NCBI RefSeq assembly: GCF_004115215.2
Contig: NC_041743.1
Span: 41,588,305-41,652,304 of the forward strand
From: Ornithorhynchus anatinus
Taxonomy: Eukaryota; Chordata; Mammalia; Monotremata; Ornithorhynchidae
DNA length: 64,000 nt
Reading direction: 5' to 3'
Shown here: in pieces, positions 44,001 to 55,400 of the stretch
Position numbering within the stretch: position 1 is the stretch's first letter
How the letters are laid out: every line of letters starts with the position of its first letter
The notes under the pieces: model-generated
Seen by the model: the letters and a program-made list of their open reading frames with translations, nothing else
What the model was told of the DNA's origin: nothing
Database searches by the model: none
Position numbers and translations under genes: made by a program

Positions 44001-47000
44001 CAGAAGAGGGCCAAGAACTGACCCTTGAGGAACTCCGACAGTTAAAGGATGGGAGGGGGAGGAGGCTCCGGCGAAGGAGACCGAGAATGACCGGCCAGAG
44101 AGGTAAGACGAGAACCGGGAGAGGACAGAGTCCGTGAAGCCAACGTGAGATAAGGTATGGAGGAGGAGGGGATGGTTGACGGTGTCAAAGGCAGCAGAGA
44201 GGTCAAGGAGGATCAGAATGGAGTAGGAGCCATTGGATTTGGCAAGAAGGAGGTCATGGGTGACCTTAGAGAGAGCAGTCTCGGTAGAGTGGAGGGGATG
44301 GAAGCCAGATCGGAGGGGGTCTAGGAGAGAATGGGAGTTAAGGAATTCTAAGCATCGATTGTAGACGACTCGTTCTAGGATTTTGGAAAGGAAGGGTAGT
44401 AGGGAGATAGGGCGATAACTGGAGGGGGAAGTGGGGTCAAGAGCGGGTTTTTTTAGGATGGGGGAGACGTGGGCATGTTTGAAGGCAGAGGGGAAGGAGC
44501 CCTTGGAGATTGAGTGGTTAAAAATAGAAGTTAAGGAAGGGAGGAGGGCAGGGGCGATGGTTTCTCCCGCAATCAGACAGATCCCCCCTAATCCCCCCAA
44601 TTCCAATCCCTCTTCAAACAAGCTTTCCCAATTAATAATCTCAGCCCCCTAAGCCGTATCAGTCCCTGCCACTTGTGAACCTATTTAACACCCTGTTCGG
44701 CACTGGTGATATATGCCTGCTTTATTTTTGACTTCTCTAAATTGTAAATATTTTTGTTTGTCTCCCCCATTAGTGCATAAACTTCATTCAGTCATATTTG
44801 TTGAGCGCTTAGTGTGTGCAATACACTGTAATGTTGGTATTTGTTAAGCGCTTACTATGTGCAGAGCACTGTTCTAAGCGCTGAGGTAGACAGGGGAATC
44901 AGGTTGTCCCACATGGGGCTCACAGTCTTCATCCCCATTTTACAGATGAGGGAACTGAGGCACAGAGAAGTTAAGTGACTTGTACTAAGCGCTCGGGAGA
45001 GTTCAGTATAACGACACATTGCCTGCCCCCAACGAGCTCCATGCGGGTAGGAAACTCTCTACTTTGATGTGTAGATGCTCAGTAAATGCTACTATTACGA
45101 CTGCTGCTATTTGGTAGCAAAAATATGACCAATAATGACATGTGTTAAGCGCTTACAGTGCCAAGCACTGTTCTAAGCGCTGGGATAGATACAAGGTCAT
45201 CAGGTTGTCCCATGTGGGGCTCACGATCTTCATCCCCCTTTTCCAGATGAGGTAGCTGAGGCCCAGAGAAGGGAAGTGGCTCACCCAAGGTCACACAGCA
45301 GACAAGTGACAGTCGGGATTAGAACCCATGTCCTCTGACTCGTGAGCCCAGGCTCTTTCCACTAAGCCACTCCGCTTGTGGAAAGGAGTCAGTAGACCTG
45401 GGTTCTCGTTTCGGCTCTGCCACTTATCTGCTGGGTGACTATAGGAAAGTCACTTCTCTGGGCCTCAGTTTCTCCATCTGCAAAATGGGAATGAAATACC
45501 CGTTCTCCCTCTTACTTACACCGAGAGCCCCATGTGGGACGGGGACTGGGTCCAACCTGATTATCTTGCATCTACCCAAACGCTTAGCGCTGTGTTCAGC
45601 TCAGAGTAAGTGCTTAACAGATGAAACGATGATTTCTAATACCACCACCAGGACAGGAGGGAAAGGCAGCGGGAGTGCTTAGTCCAGTGCTCTACATAGA
45701 GGGCTCAATAAATACAAATGATTAAAAGGGACAGAGCAAAGCCTGCCTTCTGATTCTATTTATTTGCCATTGTTTTAATGAGATGTTCATCCCCTTGATT
45801 CTATTTATTGCTATTGTTCTTGTCTGTCCGTCTCCCCCGATTAGACTGTAAGCCCGTCAAAGGACCAGGTATCTGTTACCGATTTGTCCATTCCAAGCGC
45901 TTAGTACAGTGCTCTGCACATAGTAAACGCTCAATAAATACTATTGAATGAATGAATGAATGAACGAATGAGGAGTCCCCCTCAGCACAAACGGATGCTA
46001 CTCTTGATTTTATTTTGGGGTATTTCAGCGCTTACTATGTGCCAAGCACTCTTCTACATTCATTCATTCATTCAATCAATCAATCAATCAATCAATCGCC
46101 CGCTGGGGTAAATACAAAGTCGTTAGGTTGGACACAGTTCCCGTCCCACATTGGCCTCACAGTCTAGGTAGGAAAGAGTAGGACTGAATCCCCCCTTTCC
46201 AGATGACGGAACAGAGGTGCCAGAGAAGTGAAGCGGCTTGCCCAAGCGGACACGGGGCGGAGCCGGGATTAGAACCCGGGTCCCGTTGAGTACCAGGCCC
46301 GGGCCCTCTCCGCTAGGCTCCGCTGAGCCCTCCCCCGGCCCCCGTGTCTCCGCAGAGTTTATGCAGAGATTCCTGCCCCGGGAGCTCCAGATAGTGCGCA
46401 GCCTGGAGCACAAGAACATCATCCGGCTCTTCGAGATGCTGGAGTCGTCGGACGGGAAGATCTACCTAGTGATGGAGCTGGCCGAGGGCGGGGACGTCTT
46501 CGAGCGGGTGGTGCGCGGCGGACCCCTGCCGGAGCCCCAGGCCCGGGCCCTCTTCCGTCAGCTGGTGGAGGCCATCCGCTACTGCCACGGCCGCGGGGTG
46601 GCCCACCGCGACCTCAAGTGCGAGAACGCCCTGCTGCAGGGGCTCAACCTGAAGCTGACCGACTTCGGCTTTGCAAAGGTGCTCCCAAAATCGCACCAGG
46701 AGCTCAGCCAGACCTTCTGCGGCAGCACGGCCTACGCCGCCCCCGAGGTGCTGCAGGGGGTGCCCCACGACAGCACCAAGGGAGACATCTGGAGCATGGG
46801 CGTGGTGCTCTACGTCATGCTCTGCGCCGGTCTGCCCTTCGATGACGCCGACATCCCCAAGATGCTCGGCCAGCAGCAGAAGGGGGTCTCCTTCCCCACG
46901 CACCTGGGCATCTCGGCCGAGTGCCAGGACCTGCTCAAGAGACTCCTGGAGCCGGATATGAGCCTGCGGCCTTCGATCGAAGAAGTTAGTTGGCATCCCT

Positions 47001-47017
47001 GGCTAGCGAACACTTGA
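41054..47017 (+). CDS. TSSK3: TSSK3, testis-specific Ser/Thr kinase 3, two exons, 268 aa
   Basis: CAMK-type protein kinase of the spermatogenic TSSK family. Exon 1 41054-41198 begins [10 protein letters not shown] and ends at donor GTAAGT. Exon 2 46356-47017 follows CGTGTCTCCGCAG. The split Glu codon (G|AG) keeps frame. Length equals human TSSK3 (268 aa) and identity is very high. Visible kinase elements: glycine loop GEGTYSKV (17-24), VAVK with Lys39, Glu58 in helix C, HRDLKCEN with Asp134, DFGFAK with Asp151, activation loop [14 protein letters not shown] with Thr168 (the PDK1 site in human) and Ser166. No C-terminal extension beyond the kinase domain. Exon 2 is extremely GC-rich at third positions. 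The 5.2-kb intron is packed with repeats, including a 1.9-kb antisense L2. Convergent with BSDC1. Confidence 0.97.
41255..41770. repeat. L2 and Mon-1 pieces in TSSK3 intron
   Basis: Antisense L2 end (41255-41358), sense Mon-1 (41360-41575), Mon-1 tail scrap (41576-41640) and antisense L2 end (41650-41770). Confidence 0.75.
41780..42055 (-). repeat. Old MIR SINE
   Basis: Antisense, diverged MIR with ATTATCCCCATTTTACAGATG core; lacks the Mon-1-specific GGTTGTCCCACGTGG segment. Confidence 0.7.
42253..42685 (+). repeat. Old L2 3' region, left part
   Basis: Sense L2 tail (42253-42350) and a further sense L2 end-of-ORF/3' region (42350-42685; CTCACAATCAGCTTTGAGGC), interrupted at 42686 by the young antisense L2 and resuming at about 44576. 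Confidence 0.75.
42686..44575 (-). mobile_element. Young L2 LINE, 5'-truncated, with open RT frame
   Basis: About 1.9-kb antisense L2 inserted in an older L2 in TSSK3 intron 1. Its 3' end (42686, CATTCATTCATTCAATAG) carries the young GATGAACAAGTCGGCAAC variant. From about 44575 down to the stop at 43446 the reverse-transcriptase and following region of ORF2 reads without interruption for about 375 codons: [48 protein letters not shown], and the catalytic box [10 protein letters not shown]. The endonuclease domain and the 5' part are absent, so this copy cannot move by itself. No clear target-site duplication is seen. Confidence 0.9.
44576..44785 (+). repeat. Old L2 3' region, right part
   Basis: Continuation of the L2 interrupted at 42686: CAATCCCTCTTCAAACAAGC, then AAATTGTAAATATTTTTG. 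Confidence 0.7.
44790..45040 (-). repeat. L2 3' end split by Mon-1
   Basis: Antisense L2 end (44790-44830) is broken by an antisense Mon-1 (44831-44980) and resumes at GTACTAAGCGCTCGGGAGAG. Confidence 0.8.
45130..45725. repeat. Mon-1, MIR and L2 pieces
   Basis: Antisense Mon-1 (45130-45375), sense MIR (45380-45640) and L2 tail scrap (45675-45725). Confidence 0.75.
45745..45970 (+). repeat. Young L2 3' end
   Basis: Sense counterpart of the 42.7-kb subfamily (CCGATTAGACTGTAAGCCCG, CAATAAATACTATTGAATG). Confidence 0.85.
46010..46315 (-). repeat. Mon-1/MIR with inserted L2 start
   Basis: Antisense SINE ending 40 bp before TSSK3 exon 2, with an ATTCATTCATTCAATCAATC run inserted at 46058-46097. 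Confidence 0.7.
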
Positions 47018-47041
47018 AAAAAGCAACAGCAAGAACTCCCC

Positions 47042-47047
47042 AATAAA
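47042..47047 (+). terminator. TSSK3: TSSK3 poly(A) signal
   Basis: AATAAA only 25 bp after the stop, implying a 3' UTR of about 50 nt. A second AATAAA near 47367 could give a longer form of about 375 nt. Confidence 0.7.
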
Positions 47048-47644
47048 ACTGGGGAGGAAAAAAGTCAAACCCGCTTCTCTCCCTGCTCATAACCGTTCAC
47101 CGCTTTACGCCGGCTCGGCCTCCCCCCCCCGGGTCCACCTTTGTTCTTTAATCTTCAGAACGTCCCCCGTCGCGGCCTTAAGGACTCCGTTTCTCGGGCC
47201 TTCCCCTCCCGCCGCACCGCCGGCTTAGTGATATCTGTACGGCAGCCGCCTCATCCAAAACAAATCACTCCCGCGCCGTCCCGCTCGGTGCCAGGGTTGG
47301 GTGGGGGGCAGGGGCCGGAAAGTCCTTGGGAGACCTGGAGCCTCTTTTGAGGCCACTTCCTTTTGAAATAAAAGCAGAAGCATAGGGAACGCAGAGAAGG
47401 CCTTCGATATCTTGTCTCAGTCGTGGGGGGGGGGGGGGCACGCCCCCTGCACCAGTCGGCTCCGTGTCCTTCCCCGACGTCCGGGGTCGAAGCAACGGAG
47501 AACGGCAAGGCCTTGGTGTGTGCGCGGGCGTGTGGGGGGCACCTGGGAACCAGCCTGCTCCCCCCGACGTGGACCGCGGCATCAGAACCAGGAGAGGGAC
47601 CTCTGCCACCCCTCGCCCACACTGGAAAGAACCCACACTGCTCG

Positions 47645-49416
47645 CTGCTTCTTTCCCAATCTCTTTAATAGCTGTTAATCGCAAGACTGTAAAAGGTTCA
47701 GCAGAAAGTTTTTTTTTCCCCTGTTTTAATTACAAAACTAACAGCTGTTAGAATCTCTCTCTTTTTTTCTTTTTCCCAGCTACAAAATGCTCTGGGGAGA
47801 TGCCTTATAATTTAAAATATATAATAATATTGCACAAACAACCAAAAGGTTAATCGACTCAAGAAACAGAAACGGAACAGAAAAAGAGTACAGCGTTTCC
47901 CCCACCTCCCTCTCCGGCGGAAGGCCCGGCGGCCCTGGTCGAATCCGGAGTGGTCCAGGACCCGGTCGGCTCTCTTCCTTTCGGCTGGATGTCGGAGGCC
48001 TCGGGGAGCAGCGGTCCAGAGCCCAGGGGTGTCTGCCGGACCCCGGTCCCAGAGAGTCAAGGATGCGGAGCGGAGGGGAGTGGGGGCCGTCTAGCCGACA
48101 GGCTCCGGGGCTGCTGAGGGACGCAGCTTGGCTGATTTTCTCGAGGAGGAGGAGGAGAAAACGAAGTTCACAGGAGCCTAATCCGTCCCGGACACCTAGG
48201 GCGGCCCGCCTCTCCGAGGACGTGGCCCTCGAGGGAGCAAGAGCGACTGAGGAGGCAAACCGTGCCGATGCCCGGGGTCTTAAGGCTGCAGGGGCCGGGC
48301 CGGGGCCGTGGGGTGTGTAGGGGGGAAAACTCCTAGGGTTACGCTGTAGCACTGACCACACCGGAAGCAGCTTCTCACCAAGATATTTGCCTTTTCTAAA
48401 TTGTAGGGGGCCGGGGCCTGGGGTGGGGAGGGGACGACGTCCACAGATGGAAGGAAATCAAAAGGCAGAGAGGAAACAAACCAAACCAAAAAACAAAAAA
48501 CAGAAAAACAAAACCCAAACCCAAGGATTTAAGAAGGTTGAATGAATCAAAGGACATCCGTAAAGTGTCCTCTTTTAGGACCACGAGCAGAGTCTCTACG
48601 GAAGTGGGAGAGGGGAGAAACGAGATTTTTCTCTTTCAATATGTGAGGCGAGAGTGGGAGGGCATTTTCTTGCCTCTGTGGTCCCCACACTGGGAGGATG
48701 GGCTCGAGTGGTGTCGCTGGCCCTTAGGTCCAGGCACATGACAACCTGAGACTTGGCCCCAAGAAAGCCAGGGGAAGGGGAGAGAGACCCCGCCTCTGCT
48801 GGAAGGAAAGGAGAGAGGAATTCAAGGTGGGAGGAGTGGGGCAGAGAGGCGGGGGCTTCTAGCCTCAAGGAGATGGCAAAGGCGGCTCTTGGGCTCAGGG
48901 CGATCTCCCCTCAGGCCCCGTCCTTTGGCTAAGGGAGAGGCTCTTGCGGCCACCCCACCCTGACCACTTGGTCCCGGTGTCCCGGACCGGCAGGAGAGCA
49001 GAAGTTAAGGTCCCTGGCTCGGAAGCGGACATCTGGTTCTAAACAGCGGTAGGATGGCGTCCACACACACAAGCGGCAAATGGACCGACGTCACCGTGGG
49101 GGCAGACAGGGCAGCCCCGAGGGGGAGGGACCGCCCCCACCTCATGGCACAAGTTTCACAGTCTGGACTCAGAGACAGGCTGCGGAGACCATCTCCCCCG
49201 CCGGGGTCCTGTTCCCTGGGACGGGGGAGGGGGAAAGGAAGGGACGGAGATGGACTATCGACCGACCGAGGGAAAGTTCTAGAACCTCAGCGGACAGACG
49301 GGCAGAGGCTGACGGGAGAGTGAGTGTCCACGAGGCCGCGCGCGAGGGGCCACGCCGGGAGAGCGGAGATGAGCCTGGGTCACATGCGAGGGCCGGTGTC
49401 TGTCCGCCTGGGTCCG
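47645..49416 (-). other. BSDC1: BSDC1 3' UTR
   Basis: Repeat-free 1.77 kb downstream of the BSDC1 stop. An ATTAAA signal on the minus strand is at 47669-47664, close to the TSSK3 3' end. AT-rich near 47690-47830. Extent inferred from the signal and the absence of repeats. Confidence 0.5.
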
Positions 49417-52400
49417 TCACTCCCAGTCCTCCCATTCTTCGTCTTCCAGCTGCAAAGGCGGGAAGGGCGGGGGGCACGGGTAGACAGACACACCCTGACG
49501 ACTCCACGTCGGCATCAGCCCCTGCCGGTGGCTCCCGCGGGGTCCCGGGAATCCGTTGGCTCCGGAAGGCTGGGGGCTCGGCCCTGCTTCCTCCCTCTCA
49601 TTTTAGGGGTGGGAGACGAATCCCTGAGGTCCCTCCTTCTTCACCCACCAGTTGAGACGAGGGGAGTGGTTTAGCTCCCGTCCCCCAACCCCGCTCACCT
49701 GCCGGGGTCAGTTGCCAAAGGGTGGAAGGGGGCAGGCACGGGTGAGGGGAAGAGAGCAAGTCTAGGGACCGTGCCTCAGGCTAAGGAACGCTCAGACCCG
49801 GCCCAGAGGGGAAGCCGGGAGTTTCGTCCCACTCCTCCTCCTCGCTTGGACACACCTACCTCTCCGGACACCTCCACTTTGGACAGGGCCATCTGTACCT
49901 CTTCTTCTGTCATATCCAAATCAAAGTCCTTCTCCCAGTCTTCGCTGATATCAGTGCTGGAGCCTGGAATCACAACCCATCTCAACTGAAGAGGAGGGGG
50001 CAGAAAGGGTACACCAGGGGCAGGGAGGAGAGCCAGGTAGGGGCTTTACTCCCCCAAGGGGGCAACGCCCGGGCCGCCCATTGGGGATGACCGCGTCCAT
50101 CTAACGTCCCCTCAGCAGAGGCTGCTGAGTCCCGGCTTCAGGCGCCGAGTGAGCGCTGGGGCAGCAGCCCCCGGAGGTCCGGGAGTTAACGAGACCTCAC
50201 GCCCGCTCTGTCCTCACAGGGCACGGCACCATTGGTGTCCATCTCCCCTTCTAGACTGTCAGCTCCTTGTGGGCGGGGAATGCGTCTACTGTTCTACTGT
50301 ATTCCCCCGAGCGCTCGGTGTAGTGTTCTGCAGACAGTAAGCGCTCAATAAATACGCCCGATTGACGACTGGGCCCCCGAGGCCCCACCCTGCGGAGCCT
50401 CGTCACTGTTGCCGCCCGACTCCCTCACACCTCGCTGTTGACTGGGCCGAGGCAGCAAGGAACCCGGGAAAACTTTCCCCCTCCTCTGAAGTGGGAACCT
50501 GGGTCTCTGGGGACGGTTGGCCGTGCCTCTGTGACCCAGCCTGGAGGCTGCCCGGAGAGTCACCCCAGTTTTCCACCGGACGGCTTCACGGCCTCCCCGT
50601 GAGTCACTCGAACCGCTATCCGTCCCCGAGGCCGAGTCGGGCTCGGCCGCCCGGGCCAAGCGACGGACTGCGCGGTCCGACAGCGGGGTCCCGGGGCTGG
50701 GAGAGTGGAAGGAGACCGAGCCCGCCATTGGTCACTGCCCCAGAAGCCCGGCCAGACCCTGGACACCCACCTTTCTTGCCGTTGTTGGAAGGCGTGGACT
50801 TCCCGCTGTCTGAATTGAGCTCAAACGCCCGGAGGTCCGTCGGCGCCTCCTCTCTCAGAGTCTCTACCCGACCTACCGGCCGGGGCTCGGGGCCCTCTCT
50901 GGGGCGCAGGGTGCCAAGCCGCCCGGCCAGGGGCTCCGGGGGTTCCCCGGGGGTCGGCCGAGGCCCTCCCGGAGGCTTGGGCGAGCTCGGCTCTTCGGAA
51001 GAGGCTTCCAGCAGCTTCCGGGAGAGGTCCGCGGCCGGGGCCGGGGCCTGGGCCGGGGGGGTCTCCGACGGGGCGGCGGGCCTGCAGGCCGGACTGGCGA
51101 TCTGGGTCACGAGGGAGATGCTCTCGCTGCTCTCAGACGGCGTCACCTCCGTGGGGGCGGGAGGGGCCGCCACAACCCCCTGGTTCTCCGGGGCAGAGCC
51201 CTGTGGGCCGGATTTTCCTCCGGACGGCGGAGTGGTGTCGGGCAGGGCAGCCGCTGAATCCTTCTCTTCGTCCTGAGGCTTCAAATTCAGGCGTGAGGGG
51301 GATGCTACGCCCAGGAATTCCTCTGGGGAGAGCGGGAGGGCGGGGGAGAGAAAACAGCTTTGGAAGAAGAAACACTCGCAGAAGGGGCAGCTAAACCGTA
51401 TCTTTCGATCCCAGCATGGCGTGCGGTAGTCTCGGAGGGCAGGCCACTGATGGGGGCTGGTTTCTTTGAGCAGTTAAGGGGTCAAGGATTGATCTGAGTG
51501 TGGCCCAGCCCTGTCCGCTTGGTAATAATCACAGCTATTGTAGGATTTGTTCAGCACTCACTATTCGCCAAGCACAATACAAAGAACTGGGATAGAAACA
51601 AGATAACCAAGTCAAGACACAGTACCTGTCCCAAAAGGGGCTCGCAGTCTGAGTAGGAGGGAGAACGTTGATGATATTTACTGAGCGCTTACTGTGTACA
51701 GAGTACGGCACTAAAGCCTCGGCACTGTACCGAACCCCCTATTTTAAAGATGAGGAATGTAATGGGCGAGGAGTGTTTCCACCAACTCTGTTATACTGAA
51801 CTCCCGCAGGAAACCGAGGCCCAGAGAAATAAAGTCACTCGTCCGAGGTTATATAGCAGGCAAGCGGTGGAGTGGGAGTTAGAAGCCAGGTCCTCTGACT
51901 CCCAGGCCTGGGCTCTTTCTACTTGGCTATGCCGCTTTCCAGAGAGGGGGAGAGGGGGTGCAGGTCACCCCCAGTCCGCCCCGCCCCCTCATACCCCCTG
52001 CCAGGCTGTAGGTTCGGGCAGTGAAGCACTAGCGGGACTTGGGGGGGCAGGAGGGCGGGCATCCTGATTTACCTTCTTCTTCCTCCCAGCCCGGCTCCTC
52101 GGTGTGGATGCTCTGTTCCGCCCGCTGCTTCAGGGCGTCCCTCCGGGCTTCTTCCTACACAGCACGCAAGGCAGGCAGCCATCAGAGCACTTGCTCCCCC
52201 CCTCGAGGGGAACCTTCCCCCCGCCCTCCTTTGCCCCCCTCACTCCAGGACACTTAGGGCTGAACTGCAAGGCAGGAAATATCCCAGTCCCCAGGGAAGC
52301 CGGCCAGTTGCTGCGGCGTCCAATCTACCCCCGGGCCGGGAGGGAGAGAGGGCTCTACCTGCTCCAGGTGGTGCACTTTGTAGAAGTACCGATGCCAGAA

Positions 52401-55400
52401 CTCGGAGTGGGACACGGCTGCCGGGACCTGGGATGGGGAGAGAGTAGAGGCGGCTCGGGATGAGGTTGCAGTGGGGCCTGTTATTTCCGGAGGCCCCTCC
52501 CGTGATCCGCCCCCTCCTGATACCGGGAAAAGGTGGGGGCGACCCTGGTAGCAGCAGGGGTATTTATTGAGCATCCACTTGGTGCCGTGCGCTTTATACA
52601 CTAGGTCCTTGGGAGATCTGGAGCAAAGTGACCTGCTTCCTGCCCACAAGAAGCTTAAACTCTGACTGGGAAGACATGAAAATACAACTCAGATGGTCAG
52701 AATAAAGAATTGAATGAATGCAGGTACGTGAGTATATAGATTGCACACCCTAGGTAGTAAGCTCCTAAGAGGGCAGGGATCCTGCTCTGCCTAGAGAGAG
52801 CATTACGTTGTTACGGTCGCCCCTACACTGTCAGTTCACTGTGGGCAGGGAACGTGCCTCCCAACTCTGTTGTACGGTACTCTCCCAAGCGCTTAGGATA
52901 GCGTTTGGCAGAAAGGCTTCAGTAGACACCACTCCACTGATCGACTGAGCGCCGAGCTGGCTGAGGGATGATGCTGAGAAATTCACCAAGGAGAGCTTGT
53001 TGGAAAGGATGGCATTTTAGGCGGAACTGCAATGTGGGGAGAGCTGGGGGGGGCGGCCTGCCTGATATGGGGAGGGAGCTCTAAACCAGGGGAACCCCCG
53101 TACGCGAGGGGCCGGAAGCGGGAGGATTGAGGGTGAGGTCCGGTTCCTTCGTCGGCTCGGGACGAGCTCAGTCCGCAGGTTTGGGGAAGAGCAGGTGAAG
53201 GGGGCAGATAGGTAAGGTGGGGCCTCCAGCCGACTCTCCTCCGGCAAACCCTGGCACCGCGCCCCGCCTTTCCGACCTGGCGGCCGAGTGCCCGGTCAGA
53301 GTGTGGGCAGATAAAGGGGGCCCGGGCTGTCCCAACCAAGTCACGCTTCCTCCCGAAGGCCTCTAAACTGCCCTTCGCCTCAGTTGATCGATCACAATTA
53401 TTGAGCGCTTACTATGTGCAGAGCACTGTACTAAGCGCCTGGGAGAGTACAATATAACAGTCCAACAGTGCTCCTCCGCCATCTCCGCCTTTAATCCCAC
53501 CTAGACCTAGCCCACCTGTACGTCCTGACTTACACACAGTCTATCACATAAGCCCAACCTCTTATACTGATCGACTCTTCCTTTTTCTTCCCCGGTCTGC
53601 AAATTGTTTTGGGGTCTGTCCTTCCCCTTGGACCATAAACTCTGTGCGGGCAGGGACAGGGTCTATTCCACGGTCCTCTCCCAAGAGCTTAATCTCAGGC
53701 TGGACACACAGTCGGTGCTCGTTAAATACTACTGATAGGTTGGATGACCAGTTGGGGGTGGGGTGTGGACCAAGAGGGAAGCCACCCTCCCACCCCTCCC
53801 CATGGCGCCACTGTGCTTTTTCCAGAGACCCCCGGCGTTTAAGGGGATCCGGGGACTGCAGGGGCCCCTCACCATCTTGGTGTAGAGAGCCCGGACGGAG
53901 GGGCTGCTGGCCAGCAGCTCGGCGATCTCACCCTTCTTCTCCTCCAGGGCAAAGTGGGAGAGCCAGGAATCGAACAGCTCCGGGGGCCCTGCGCCAGACA
54001 GCTCCGGCTCAATCCCCGGGAAGGCCGAGGGGAGGCCGCGGCCCTGGGCGAGACCCGCCAGGCTCGGAGACCCGGCATACTCCCGCTCCCCGGGACGAGA
54101 CGGAGAGACAGAGAGAGATGGGAAAGTGGGGTGGAGGACTCCGGAGCCGCCGGCCTCCGGCTCCCTCTTGGCTCAGTCCGGGGGACCCTCTGGCCTCGGA
54201 GAGAAGGAGCAGGAGGACAGGGGGCTGGGGCGGAGGGGTGGCCCGGGAGGCTGGCACTCTTGGAGAAAAACCAGCTCTGGGGACTAACACCTGGTGCCAA
54301 TCTGGCACCCGGAGCCCCTCCTGCCCCTGGCCAGGGGAGATAAGGCCACATCAGGTGGCTTGTGGCCAACTCCTCCTCTCCGGCCCTGCTGCTTTCGGCA
54401 CAGCCCTTGCTCCTTCGTCTCCCGAACAGCTGTCAGACGGCTCTTGCTCCCCACAAAGGGCCCCCTTTATACCCCAAATCCCAAAGTCAGCCCTCAGGCC
54501 CCCGTGCCTCCCGCCACGGGCCTGACATCTCACCGTCTGGCTCGTTGCAATAGGTGGCAGGGTCCGACTGCAGACTGTAGAGACGGGCCTGCGGCGGAAA
54601 CACGGGAGGGAGGGAGGAAGGGAGGGAAGGTGAGATTCCTCGGCAGAGACCGTGAGGCGAGGGCGTTCCGGGGTGTGGTGGGGTCCCGCTAGGGGCCACC
54701 GGCCGCTCACCTTGGTGCTGTCGTACGGCTCGGCCGTCCCGGAAGGGGTGCCCATCAGGGTGATGACGTCACAGTCGACGGTCTTGTCCGGCGACGGGGC
54801 GAAGGTGTCCGAGATGACGCCGAGGAAGTCAGACAGGCCCTTCTTCATCTTCTCCGTCGCCCCCGAAGAACCTTCCGTCTTCTCGGGGGGCGAGGGGGAT
54901 GGAGAAGGAGAGGATGGAGAAGGGGTGGCAGAGTTTACACACTAATTTCAACTTGGGGTTCTGGGAGGTATCATAAATAGTCTGTAATTGATTTCACTGT
55001 CTTTCTCCCCGGCCTGATTGTAAGCTATTGGAGGATAAAGGTCGTGACGTTCTCATGAGAAGAACCGTGGCCTAGTCGAAAGATCACGGGCCCAAGGCGT
55101 CAAAGAACCTGGGTTCTAATCCCAGCTCGGCCACTTGCCTGCTGTTTGACCTGGAAGGGGCTGAGGGTCAGGAGATCTGGCTTCTAATCTTAGCTCCACA
55201 CTTGCTTGCTGTGTCACCTTGGGCAAGCCACTTAACTCGTCTGTGCCTCATGTCGGAGAGTGATTGCGTCTGATCTGATCACACTGGATCTACCCCCAAC
55301 ATTAAGCACAGTGCTTGGCACCTATAAAGCACCTAACAGATACCACAGTTATTATTATTATTACTATTTTATCATGACTGTTATCACATCGCTTACGTAC

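Noticed and set aside
43446-44621. 391-codon frame as a host gene
   Set aside because: Reverse-transcriptase boxes and nested LINE context show it is L2; the first residues come from the older flanking L2.
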